Of a stretch of 64,000 nucleotides of DNA, positions 1 to 7,740 are shown one piece after another. Source of the stretch: Pelomonas caseinilytica (GTDB lineage Bacteria > Pseudomonadota > Gammaproteobacteria > Burkholderiales > Burkholderiaceae_C); contig NZ_JAJTWT010000010.1 of NCBI RefSeq assembly GCF_021353235.1, positions 62,001 to 126,000 on the forward strand. Reading direction: 5' to 3'. The position numbers and the translations under genes are program-made. The notes beneath the pieces were generated by a model. The model ran no database searches. It saw nothing but the letters and a program-made list of their open reading frames with translations, and was not told where the DNA came from. How positions within the stretch are numbered: position 1 is the first letter of the stretch; the number at the start of each line of letters is the position of its first letter.

Positions 1-586
1 CGACGTCCAGCGCATCGAGCTTGGACAGGATGCCGCGCAACTGGCCTTGGACCACGGCCTCGCTGAGCCCGAGCGCGCGGGCGATGTCGGGTGAGGCGTT
101 GCCTTCGGCGATGAACCGCAGCACGCTGATCTCGGCCGGCGTCAGCGAATCTTCCTCGATCTGCCCGGCCAGCTCGAACGAGGCTTCCGAGGGCAGCGCG
201 TGGCGGCCGGCATGCACGGCACGGATGGCGTCGAGCAGCTCCTTGTGCAGGGCGTTCTTCAGCAGGTAGCCGTGGGCGCCGGCCTGCAGCGCGCGCTGCG
301 CCTGGGAATCCGCGGCATAGGTGGTGAGCACGATGATGCGCGCGTCGGGGAACTCGCTGCGGATCGCCCCGATGGCGTCGAGCCCGCTCATGCCCGGCAT
401 CTGCAGGTCCATCAGCGTGACGTCGGGGCGATGGGTGCGGAACTGCTGGATCGCATCGCGGCCGTTCTCCGCCTCGGCCACCAGCGCCATGTCCGGCTCG
501 ACGGACAGAAGGGTCGCGATGCCCTGCCGCACGATCGGGTGATCATCGACACAGAGAACGCGAATGCGGTTCGGGGCTTCGGTCAT
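1..586 (-). CDS. NarL/LuxR-family response regulator (C-terminus beyond window edge)
   Basis: Cytoplasmic two-component response regulator and DNA-binding transcription factor, presumed partner of the sensor kinase gene that precedes it. The 195 visible residues show a receiver domain (about 5-125) with the acidic pair DD14-15, the phospho-acceptor Asp60 in the stretch LMDLQMPG and a conserved Lys in YLLKN. From about residue 150 a LuxR-type helix-turn-helix begins (LTPAEISVLRFIAEG, then ARALGLSEAVVQGQL). The ATG (complement of 584-586) overlaps the kinase stop codon as ATGA, which implies translational coupling. The last residues of the recognition domain lie outside the window. The receiver/HTH family is clear; the target genes are not visible, although the glycan locus next door is the obvious candidate. 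Confidence 0.93.
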   Translation of the reverse strand, partial: MTEAPNRIRVLCVDDHPIVRQGIATLLSVEPDMALVAEAENGRDAIQQFRTHRPDVTLMDLQMPGMSGLDAIGAIRSEFPDARIIVLTTYAADSQAQRALQAGAHGYLLKNALHKELLDAIRAVHAGRHALPSEASFELAGQIEEDSLTPAEISVLRFIAEGNASPDIARALGLSEAVVQGQLRGILSKLDALDV

Positions 587-3500
587 TCACCGGCCTCTCT
601 GGATGCGGCCATCTTCTGAAGGAGGCCGGGTCGCGTGGGGGTGGATCGACTGTACGCCTGCGATCCCGGGACGTTCAACCGCACTTCCGTGCCCTTCCCG
701 GGCTCGCTGCGCACCGACAGTTCGCCGCCGACGAGGCCGGCGCGCTCGTGCATGCCGCTCAACCCGAAATGCCCTTCCTTCCCGCCGGCACGCAGCATCT
801 CGGGGGCGATGCCCTGGCCGTCGTCCCGCACCTGCAGGACGAGCTGCCGCGCGTCGTAGCGGATCTCGACGTCGATCCGTCTGGCATCGGCATGATGGAA
901 GGCGTTGCGCAGGGCCTCGCCGGCGATGCGGAAGGCCTCGTCGCGTACCAGCGGATGCAGGTCCCGCGGCGTGCCGCGGACCTCGACATGCGCCGTCGCC
1001 GCCGGGCCGTTTTCGCCGGCGAGGTCGGCGGCGAGCGCGCGCAGCGCCTCGGCGAGGCTGTTGGTCTCCAGCGTCGAGATGCGCAGGCCGTGCACGGTGT
1101 CGCGCCCCTCGGTGATGGCCTCGGCGGCGCGGTCGATGGCCTTGGCCAGCACCTGCCTGGACTCGCGCGGCCGGTCCGGCAGCAGGTTCATCGCGGCCTG
1201 GAACTGCAGCAGCAGCCCGTGGAAATGCTGCAGCAGCGTGTCGTGCAGGTCGCGGGCGATGCGGGTGCGTTCGTCCACACGCGCCTCCAGCGTCGCCTCG
1301 AACTGCCGGTGCAGGCGCCGGATGCGCATGTGCAGCCAGAGCTGGAAGCCGCTCCAGGCCAGACCGGCCAGCAGGGCGACCACCGTCAGACCGAACCAGG
1401 TCGTCTGATAGAAGGCCGGCGCAATGGAGAAGTCGAGTTCGGCGCCCTCCTCGTTCCATACGCCGCTGTTGTTCGCCGCCTTGACGCGGAACCGGTACTG
1501 GCCCGGCGGCAGGTTGGTGTACGTGGCCTGGCGGCGCTCGACGGCCTCCTGCCAATGGTCGTCGTGCCCCTCGAGCCGGTAGCGAAAGCGCGTGCTCTTG
1601 GCGTCGACGAGGCTCAGGGCGGCGAACTCGATCGTCATGTCGCGCACCCGCGGTGGCAGGCGCAGGCCGTTCGTCACCGCATAGGACACCTGGTCGGCCA
1701 CGAGCTTCTCGATGTGGACCGGCGGCGGCAGGGGGTTGGACGGAAGATGGTCGGGGTCCACCACCTGCACGTCTATGCCCGAGGCAAGCCACAGCTTGCC
1801 GTCCGGTCCCATGGCGACGGGCGGGTTGAAGTAGGCCGGCGTCAGGGCCTGCAGCGGCACCCCGTCGGCGCCGTCCCAGAGCTTGGCCGCCACCTTGTGC
1901 CGCGGGTCGGCGATCCAGGCCGCCAGGTCGTCGCCGAGTATGCGCACGAGGCCGCAGGCGGTGTACATCCACAGCGAGCCGTGGGCGTCGAGGGTCGACC
2001 AGTGGATGGTGTTGCAGGGCAGGCCGCTGCCGGCGGTCAGTGTCGTGATACGACCCTCGTGGATCCGGCTCAGGCCGCCCTCCTCCGTGGCCGCCCAGAC
2101 GGCGCCGTCGGCATCCAGGCGCAGCCCGGCGACGTGGCCCGCGCCCAGGCCACTCTCGGCCGTGTAGGTCTCCTGGACCTTGCCGTCCTTGAAGTACAGC
2201 ACGCCGCCGCCTTGCCAGAAGGACAGCCACAGGCCGCCGCGATCGGCGACGATGACCTTGGCCTGCTGCCAGCGGCCAAAGGCCGACCAGGGGATGTTTT
2301 CGACGAAGCGGCCACGGTTCAGCCGCGTCAGCCCCGCGTTGCCCGACAGCCAAAGGTTGCCGGCCTTGTCGCCGGTGATGGAGTAGACCTCCTTGCTGGG
2401 CACGCCGCCAATGCTGACGAAGCGGTCGCCGGCCAGGTAGGCCAGGCCGCCGCCGGTGCTGACCCAGAGCCGCCCGTCGGGATCCTGGTAGAGCGACTGA
2501 ACATGCACATCGGGCAGGCCACTGTCCTGTCGATAGACGACGAGTCGGGTGTCCTTCCAGCGGGCCAGGCCATCGTTGGTCGCCACCCAGACGCTGCCGT
2601 CCGCGGTGGCCAGCACGGCCTTCGTGCTCTCGTTGGGCAGACCCTGTTGCACGGAAACGGTCGTGACCGGCAGCTTGCGGAAGCGATCCACGCCCTTGTC
2701 GCTGCCGAACCAGACATTGCCCTCGCGGTCCTCGAACAGGCTGCAGGCGATGTTGCCGGACAGCCCGTCGCTGCGGGAAAAGGCATCCGCCCTGCCCTCC
2801 TGCAGATGGACGATGCCGCGACCCTCGGAGCCGATCCACAGGCCGCCGTCGCGGTCACGCAGCAGCTTGTTGGCCTTGATGTCGCGGTCGGGGAGCGCTT
2901 CGGCCGGACGCGTCGCGCTGCGCAGCGGATAAGGCACCAGCCGGTCGCCCTCGACACGCAGCAGGCCGGCGCCGCGCACGGCCACCAGCACCTCGCCGTC
3001 GGCGCCGATGCTCAGGTCGCCCAGACGCTGGCCGGACGCCTCGAAGCGCTGCGGCGCCCCGGGCCGCCAGCGCCACAGGCCGGAGTCAGCCGCCACCCAG
3101 AGGGCGCCTGAAGGGTCTTCGGCCACGCTCCAGACGAACTGGCCGAAGCCCGCCTGCGGCGCCGTGCACTCGACCTGCGCGGCGCGCAGTGCGCACAGGC
3201 GCCCCTTGTCGCCGAGCAGGCCGGCCCAGACGGTGCCGTCGCGGCCTTCGACCAGCGAGGTGACGAAGCCGTTGCCGATCTGCGGATAGCGGGTCAGCGC
3301 CCGGCCGTTCCAGCTCGCCAGGCCGTCGAAAGTGCCGATCCAGAGCGTGCCGTCCCGCGACACCAGCAGGGAGTAGGGATTGGCCGGCAGCGACTGGCCC
3401 TGGGGCGGCTGCCAAGGCATGAAGCGCAGGCCATCGAAGCGGAACAAGCCAAATGACCCGGCGACCCAGAGGTAGCCATCGGGCGTCTGCGCCATCGCGA

Positions 3501-3672
3501 AGACCAGGCCCGGCACGGCGCCGTCCCGGGCCGTCCATGCGGTGTGGGCGTACTGGGCCACCTGCAGCGGGGCGTCGGCGGCGAGGGCGGTAGGCGGCAG
3601 GCAGCACAGCGTCGCCGCCAGCAGCAGGCTTGGCAGATGGCGCTTGCGTGTCGAGCCTGTCGATGAGCCCAC
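583..3672 (-). CDS. Sensor histidine kinase with periplasmic two-component-regulator propeller
   Basis: Membrane sensor kinase, about 1029 residues. After a signal peptide (RKRHLPSLLLAATLCCLPP near residues 9-27) come many propeller repeats (about 40-650, with recurring GxLWxG and DGxLW motifs), a Y_Y_Y domain (about 674-738), one membrane helix (about 756-780), a HisKA_3 dimerisation domain with His810 in RDLHDTLLQ, and a HATPase domain (NAFHHA, DDGQGI, GHFGLSGM). This is the sensor half of Bacteroidetes hybrid systems (HTCS) that sense oligosaccharides, but here the receiver is a separate gene. I chose the GTG at 3672 because AAAGGA lies 7 bases upstream and the signal peptide follows at once; in-frame ATGs at 3753 and 3771 are alternatives. 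A FadR-type operator lies about 80 bp upstream. The ligand is unknown; a xyloglucan oligosaccharide is an inference from context. Confidence 0.88.
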   Translation of the reverse strand: MGSSTGSTRKRHLPSLLLAATLCCLPPTALAADAPLQVAQYAHTAWTARDGAVPGLVFAMAQTPDGYLWVAGSFGLFRFDGLRFMPWQPPQGQSLPANPYSLLVSRDGTLWIGTFDGLASWNGRALTRYPQIGNGFVTSLVEGRDGTVWAGLLGDKGRLCALRAAQVECTAPQAGFGQFVWSVAEDPSGALWVAADSGLWRWRPGAPQRFEASGQRLGDLSIGADGEVLVAVRGAGLLRVEGDRLVPYPLRSATRPAEALPDRDIKANKLLRDRDGGLWIGSEGRGIVHLQEGRADAFSRSDGLSGNIACSLFEDREGNVWFGSDKGVDRFRKLPVTTVSVQQGLPNESTKAVLATADGSVWVATNDGLARWKDTRLVVYRQDSGLPDVHVQSLYQDPDGRLWVSTGGGLAYLAGDRFVSIGGVPSKEVYSITGDKAGNLWLSGNAGLTRLNRGRFVENIPWSAFGRWQQAKVIVADRGGLWLSFWQGGGVLYFKDGKVQETYTAESGLGAGHVAGLRLDADGAVWAATEEGGLSRIHEGRITTLTAGSGLPCNTIHWSTLDAHGSLWMYTACGLVRILGDDLAAWIADPRHKVAAKLWDGADGVPLQALTPAYFNPPVAMGPDGKLWLASGIDVQVVDPDHLPSNPLPPPVHIEKLVADQVSYAVTNGLRLPPRVRDMTIEFAALSLVDAKSTRFRYRLEGHDDHWQEAVERRQATYTNLPPGQYRFRVKAANNSGVWNEEGAELDFSIAPAFYQTTWFGLTVVALLAGLAWSGFQLWLHMRIRRLHRQFEATLEARVDERTRIARDLHDTLLQHFHGLLLQFQAAMNLLPDRPRESRQVLAKAIDRAAEAITEGRDTVHGLRISTLETNSLAEALRALAADLAGENGPAATAHVEVRGTPRDLHPLVRDEAFRIAGEALRNAFHHADARRIDVEIRYDARQLVLQVRDDGQGIAPEMLRAGGKEGHFGLSGMHERAGLVGGELSVRSEPGKGTEVRLNVPGSQAYSRSTPTRPGLLQKMAASREAGE

Positions 3673-3746
3673 GGCGATGTCCTTTGCCGCTTGCGAGAAC
3701 GGTCGGAGCGTATCGCGAAAGGCGTTGGCGGCATCGTCCTCTAGAT

Positions 3747-3800
3747 TGGTCATACCAAAACACCGGTCCATCCTTAAAATGGCCTACACTGGTCCGACCT
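3747..3800. promoter_or_regulatory. FadR-type operators between kinase and fucose operon
   Basis: Two dyads sit in the divergent promoter: TGGTCATACCA (3747-3757) and TGGTCCGACCT (3790-3800), with centres 43 bp apart. The second ends 15 bp before the GTG of the dehydrogenase gene, so a bound repressor would block that operon. A weaker match, CGGTCCATCCT, lies between them at 3764-3774. The pattern fits the FadR-subfamily operator (TNGTNNNACNA). Confidence 0.75.
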
Positions 3801-3815
3801 ATTGAGGGTGTTACC

Positions 3816-4586
3816 GTGAACAAATCTGCTCTGGATGGCAAGACCATCATGATCACTGCCGCGGGCCAGGGGATCGGGCGTGCCAGCGCCCTCGCCTGCC
3901 TGGCCGCGGGCGCGCGAGTCATCGCGACCGACCTCCAGCCGGAGAGCCTGGACAGCCTGGCTGCGCAGTGCCAGGGCTCGGAGCGGCTGCAGACGGCCCG
4001 GCTCGACGTGCGCGACAGCCAGGCCATCGCGGCGCTGGCGCGCGACCTGCCGCCGCTGCAGGGCCTGTTCAACTGCGCCGGCTTCGTGCACCACGGCACG
4101 GTGCTGGACTGCGACGAGGCGGCCTGGGACTTCAGCATGGACCTCAACGTCAAGAGCATGCTGCGCACCTTGCGCACCTTCCTGCCCGGCATGCTGGCCC
4201 AGGCCGAACGCAGCGGCGAGGGCGCCGCCGTGGTCAACATGGCCTCCATGGCCTCGTCGATCAAGGGCTTCCCGAACCGCTTTGTCTATGGCACCAGCAA
4301 GGCCGCCGTCATCGGCCTGACCAAGGCGGTGGCGGCCGATTTCGTCAAGCAGGGTCTGCGGTGCAACGCCCTGTGCCCGGGCACGGTCGACACGCCCTCG
4401 CTGCGCGGCCGGATCGCTGCTGCCGCGGACCCGGTGCAGGCCGAAAAGGACTTCATCGCGCGCCAGCCCATGGGCCGCCTCGCCACCGTCGACGACATCG
4501 CGCCGCTGGTGGTCTTCCTGCTGAGCGACGCCTCCCGCTTCATCACCGGCCAGGCGATCAGCGTGGACGGCGGCGTCACCATCTAA
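3816..4586 (+). CDS. Short-chain dehydrogenase, probable 2-keto-3-deoxy-L-fuconate dehydrogenase
   Basis: NAD-dependent SDR of 256 residues, probably oxidising 2-keto-3-deoxy-L-fuconate to 2,4-diketo-3-deoxy-L-fuconate in the non-phosphorylative L-fucose pathway. Visible are the Rossmann motif TAAGQGIGRA near the N-terminus, NCAG (about 84-87), a catalytic Ser in NMASMAS and YGTSK (Tyr/Lys), and a typical C-terminal GQAISVDGG. The GTG start at 3816 is preferred because GAGGG sits 7 bases upstream and the protein then begins exactly at the normal SDR N-terminus; the open frame upstream is not SDR-like. The next two genes encode the diketo-acid hydrolase and fuconate dehydratase, which fixes the substrate better than the fold does. 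An operator dyad covers the promoter region. Other SDR substrates cannot be excluded from sequence alone. Confidence 0.88.
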   Translation: MNKSALDGKTIMITAAGQGIGRASALACLAAGARVIATDLQPESLDSLAAQCQGSERLQTARLDVRDSQAIAALARDLPPLQGLFNCAGFVHHGTVLDCDEAAWDFSMDLNVKSMLRTLRTFLPGMLAQAERSGEGAAVVNMASMASSIKGFPNRFVYGTSKAAVIGLTKAVAADFVKQGLRCNALCPGTVDTPSLRGRIAAAADPVQAEKDFIARQPMGRLATVDDIAPLVVFLLSDASRFITGQAISVDGGVTI

Positions 4587-4612
4587 CCCGATTTCCCTCC
4601 CCACCGATTGCC

Positions 4613-5467
4613 ATGAAATTGCTTCGTTATGGCCCCGCCGGCCAGGAACGCCCCGGCCTGCTCGACGCCGCGGGCCGCGTCCGAGACCTGTCTCAGCATC
4701 TCGACGACCTCGCGGGCGACGCGCTGACGCCGGCCGGCCTCGCCCGGCTGCGCGAGATCGACCCGGCCACCCTCCCCCTGGTGCCCGGCGCACCCCAGGC
4801 CGGCTTGCGCCTGGGCCCTTGCGTCGGCCGGGTCGGCAAGTTCATCTGCATCGGCCTGAACTACGCCGACCACGCCGCCGAATCGGGCCTGCCGGTGCCG
4901 AACGAACCGGTGGTCTTTGCCAAGTGGACCAGCGCGATCAGCGGCCCGGACGATCCCGTGCAGATCCCGCGCGGGTCGGTCAAGACGGACTGGGAGGTCG
5001 AGCTTGGTGTGGTCATCGGCCAGGGCGGGCGCTACATCGAGGAGGCGGACGCGATGCAGCACGTCGCCGGCTACTGCGTCGTCAACGACGTCTCGGAGCG
5101 CGAGTGGCAGCTCGAGCGCGGCACGCAATGGGACAAGGGCAAGGGCTGCGACACCTTCGGCCCCATCGGCCCCTGGCTGGTGACAGCCGACGAGGTGCCC
5201 GACCCGCAGCAGCTCGACCTGTGGCTTGACGTCGACGGCCATCGCTACCAGAACGGCAACACACGCACCATGGTGTTCGGCGTCGCCCAGATCGTCAGCT
5301 ACCTCAGCCGCTTCATGAGCCTGCAGCCGGGCGACATCATCTCCACGGGCACGCCGCCGGGCGTGGGCCTCGGCCAGAAGCCGCCGGTCTACCTCAAGCC
5401 CGGCCAGACCATGCGCCTGGGCATCGCCGGCCTCGGCATGCAGACCCAGCTCACCGTAGCCGCCTGA
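4613..5467 (+). CDS. Fumarylacetoacetate-hydrolase-family enzyme, probable 2,4-diketo-3-deoxy-L-fuconate hydrolase
   Basis: Cytoplasmic metal-dependent acylpyruvase of 284 residues. It has the short N-terminal domain and the FAH catalytic core with metal ligands in DWEVELGVVIG (two Glu) and VVNDVSER (Asp), followed by TFGPIGPW and STGTPPGVG. Paralogues act in the L-fucose pathway of Burkholderiales such as Herbaspirillum huttiense, where they split the 2,4-diketo acid into pyruvate and L-lactate. It starts 26 bp after the dehydrogenase stop and ends 7 bp before fuconate dehydratase, so the three genes form one operon encoding three consecutive steps. Length and domain order are normal for the family. 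The specific substrate is inferred from the neighbours. Confidence 0.88.
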   Translation: MKLLRYGPAGQERPGLLDAAGRVRDLSQHLDDLAGDALTPAGLARLREIDPATLPLVPGAPQAGLRLGPCVGRVGKFICIGLNYADHAAESGLPVPNEPVVFAKWTSAISGPDDPVQIPRGSVKTDWEVELGVVIGQGGRYIEEADAMQHVAGYCVVNDVSEREWQLERGTQWDKGKGCDTFGPIGPWLVTADEVPDPQQLDLWLDVDGHRYQNGNTRTMVFGVAQIVSYLSRFMSLQPGDIISTGTPPGVGLGQKPPVYLKPGQTMRLGIAGLGMQTQLTVAA

Positions 5468-5474
5468 GCCTGCC

Positions 5475-6752
5475 ATGACCCGCATCACCGCCCTGCGCAC
5501 GGTCGACGTGCGCTTTCCCACGTCCCAGCATCTCGACGGCTCGGATGCGATGAACCCGGACCCCGATTACTCGGCGGCCTACGTCATCCTGGAGACCGAC
5601 CAGCCCGGCCTCGAAGGCCACGGCCTCACCTTCACCATCGGGCGCGGCAACGACATCTGCTGCCGGGCCATCGAGGCGATGCGCCACCTCGTCGTCGGCC
5701 TGGAGCTGGACTGGATCGCGGCCGACATGGGCCGCTTCTGGCGCCATGTCACCTCGGACAGCCAACTGCGCTGGATCGGCCCGGACAAGGGCGCCATCCA
5801 CCTCGCCACGGGCGCCGTCGTCAACGCGGTCTGGGACCTGTGGGCCAAGTCCGAGGGCAAGCCGGTGTGGCGGCTGGTGGCCGACATGAGCCCGCAGGAA
5901 CTCGTTCGCTGCATCGACTTCCGCTACATCACCGACTGCATCACTCCCGACGAGGCGCTGGCGCTGTTGACCCGCGCGGCCGAGGGCAAGGCGGAACGCC
6001 TGGCCACGCTGCAGCGCGAGGGCTACCCCTGCTACACCACCTCGGCGGGCTGGCTCGGCTACCCCGACGACAAGCTGCGCCGCCTCTGCCAGGAGGCCGT
6101 GGACGCCGGCTTCAACCACGTCAAGCTGAAGGTGGGGCGGGACCTGCAGGACGACATCCGGCGCCTGCGCATCGCCCGCGAGGTGCTGGGGCCGGACCGC
6201 AAGCTGATGATCGACGCCAACCAGGTCTGGGACGTTCCCGTGGCCATCGACTGGCTCAAGGAGCTTGCCTTCGCCAAGCCCTGGTTCATCGAGGAGCCCA
6301 CCAGCCCCGACGACGTCGAGGGCCACCGGGCCATCCGCGAGGCCGTCGCGCCCATGCAGGTGGCGACCGGCGAGATGTGCCAGAACCGCATCCTGTTCAA
6401 GCAGTTCATCATGCGCCGCGCCATTGACGTGGTGCAGATCGATAGCTGCCGTCTCGGTGGCGTCAACGAGATCCTGGCCGTGATGCTGATGGCCGCCAAG
6501 CACGGCCTGCCGGTCTGTCCGCATGCCGGCGGCGTGGGCCTGTGCGAATACGTGCAACACCTGTCGATGATCGACTACCTCTGCATCTCGGGCACGCGGG
6601 AGGGCCGCGTCATCGAGTACGTCGACCACCTGCACGAGCACTTCGAAGACCCCTGCGTCGTGCGCGGCGCGGCCTACATGCCGCCGAGCGCGCCGGGGTT
6701 TTCCATCACGATGAAGCCCGCGTCGCTGGAGCGCTATCGGCACCCCGTTTGA
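5475..6752 (+). CDS. fucD: L-fuconate dehydratase
   Basis: Enolase-superfamily (mandelate racemase group) dehydratase, 425 residues, converting L-fuconate to 2-keto-3-deoxy-L-fuconate. The catalytic set of Xanthomonas FucD is present almost in register: KLKVG (Lys217, Lys219), Asp247 in DANQVW, Glu273 in EEPTSPDD, Glu300 in GEMCQNR and the His350 region in PHAGGVGLCEY. The N-terminal capping domain contains the family-typical HLDGSDAMNPDPDYSAAYV. It is the last gene of the fucose operon; a short GC hairpin surrounds its stop codon. The enzymes that make fuconate (fucose dehydrogenase, lactonase, mutarotase) lie about 18 kb downstream in the window. Assignment is firm. Confidence 0.95.
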   Translation: MTRITALRTVDVRFPTSQHLDGSDAMNPDPDYSAAYVILETDQPGLEGHGLTFTIGRGNDICCRAIEAMRHLVVGLELDWIAADMGRFWRHVTSDSQLRWIGPDKGAIHLATGAVVNAVWDLWAKSEGKPVWRLVADMSPQELVRCIDFRYITDCITPDEALALLTRAAEGKAERLATLQREGYPCYTTSAGWLGYPDDKLRRLCQEAVDAGFNHVKLKVGRDLQDDIRRLRIAREVLGPDRKLMIDANQVWDVPVAIDWLKELAFAKPWFIEEPTSPDDVEGHRAIREAVAPMQVATGEMCQNRILFKQFIMRRAIDVVQIDSCRLGGVNEILAVMLMAAKHGLPVCPHAGGVGLCEYVQHLSMIDYLCISGTREGRVIEYVDHLHEHFEDPCVVRGAAYMPPSAPGFSITMKPASLERYRHPV

Positions 6753-6762
6753 GGGGGGTGCC
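6739..6762 (+). terminator. GC hairpin around the fucD stop codon
   Basis: GGCACCCC (6739-6746) pairs with GGGGTGCC (6755-6762) around a loop that carries the stop codon. No U-tract follows, so it is at best a weak or factor-assisted terminator, or an mRNA-stabilising hairpin. Confidence 0.35.
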
Positions 6763-6782
6763 GAGTCTCTAGGTAGTTTCAC

Positions 6783-6823
6783 TGGTAAGACCAGTTTGTG
6801 TTTTTGGCAAACTGGTAATACCA
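6783..6823. promoter_or_regulatory. FadR-type operator pair upstream of the PEP-CTERM gene
   Basis: TGGTAAGACCA (6783-6793) and TGGTAATACCA (6813-6823) are both perfect or near-perfect dyads with centres exactly 30 bp apart. The block TTGGCAAAC between them also occurs, slightly varied, in the promoters at 20535-20543 and 42140-42148. The second site ends 46 bp before the ATG at 6870. Confidence 0.75.
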
Positions 6824-6869
6824 CGAGATTTTTCCCGGTCTCGATGTGAAAACAATTGGAGACATACAA

Positions 6870-7622
6870 ATGCTCAAGAACTTCAAGTTCGTCGTTGGCG
6901 CCGCCCTGGTCGCGGCCTCGCAACTGGCCGCCGCCGACACGGCGGAAGTCAAGATTTCCAACCTCTCGCTGTCGGTGTCGGGCGGCGGCTGGTGGTACTA
7001 CCTCCCGACGGGGGTGGATTGGGTGCCGGTGTCGGCCGGCACCAGCGTCGGACTCAGCAACCCCAGCTTCGCCGACAGCGCGGCAGTCTGGCATGGCCAG
7101 GCGGCCAGCAGCTCGGTGGTGGACGGCGCCTCCATGGCGACGGCTTCGCTGACCGCCAAGACCCCCAACACCAACCTGGATGGCGTGAGCGCCCTCGCCA
7201 AGGTCGACGTGAGCGGCGGCCAGGCTGGCTGGTCGTTTGCCAAGGTCATCGACAACCAGATCCTCGTGGCGAATGGCGCGACCATCACCGTCAGCATGAA
7301 GGTGGACAGCCTGCTGGCTGCCGGCGCCATGTCGCAGGGCAACGCCTACATCGAGCTGTGCAGCACCGACTTCACGACGGACACCTGCCTGCCGGCCAAC
7401 TACACCGAGGCCGTCGTCTTCGGCGATACGGCCTACAGCGGCCCGTCCATGCTGACCGCCAGCTGGACCAATCCCAGCACGACGGCAAACACCTGGGCCA
7501 AGATCCACATCGGCCTGACCGCATCGGCCGAGTCCGTCGCGGCAGTGCCGGAACCGTCCAGCATGGCCATGTTGCTCGCAGGGCTGGCAGGTGTCGGCAT
7601 CTACCGCCGCCGCAAAGGTTGA
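6870..7622 (+). CDS. PEP-CTERM-anchored secreted protein of unknown function
   Basis: Exported protein of about 250 residues with no enzyme motif that I recognise. It starts with a signal peptide (MLKNFKFVVGAALVAASQLAAA) and ends with a full PEP-CTERM tail: VPEPSSMAMLLAG, a hydrophobic stretch and RRRKG, the substrate signal of exosortase-type sorting. The middle (about 25-225) is Ser/Thr/Gly-rich and probably all-beta, with one short cysteine pair. The start at 6870 is chosen over an in-frame ATG at 6846 because TTGGAGA lies 8 bases upstream of it. It stands alone between two transcription units, with its own operator pair upstream and an intrinsic terminator downstream. Co-regulation with the glycan locus suggests a surface or matrix role, for example polysaccharide contact, but this is inference. 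Confidence 0.85.
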   Translation: MLKNFKFVVGAALVAASQLAAADTAEVKISNLSLSVSGGGWWYYLPTGVDWVPVSAGTSVGLSNPSFADSAAVWHGQAASSSVVDGASMATASLTAKTPNTNLDGVSALAKVDVSGGQAGWSFAKVIDNQILVANGATITVSMKVDSLLAAGAMSQGNAYIELCSTDFTTDTCLPANYTEAVVFGDTAYSGPSMLTASWTNPSTTANTWAKIHIGLTASAESVAAVPEPSSMAMLLAGLAGVGIYRRRKG

Positions 7623-7671
7623 ACGACTCGCTCTCCGGGTCGACCAGGCGTCCCTGACGTCTGCTTTCCGT

Positions 7672-7704
7672 CGCGCGGCCCCACCGGGCTGCGCGGCGCT
7701 TTTT
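7672..7704 (+). terminator. Intrinsic terminator after the PEP-CTERM gene
   Basis: CGCGCGGCCC (7672-7681) pairs with GGGCTGCGCG (7686-7695, one G-U pair) around a CACC loop, followed by GCGC and a T5 run (7700-7704). It separates the PEP-CTERM unit from the GH2 operon. Confidence 0.7.
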
Positions 7705-7740
7705 CATTTCAAGATGGACTCGTCCAGGCGAGCAGCTCCG

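Noticed and set aside
583-3111. Long open frames on both strands inside the sensor kinase region (for example 748-3111 plus)
   Set aside because: They are mirror frames of a high-GC gene: rich in Arg/Gly/Pro/Ala, no domain motifs and no ribosome binding site, while the minus-strand kinase has clear domains throughout.
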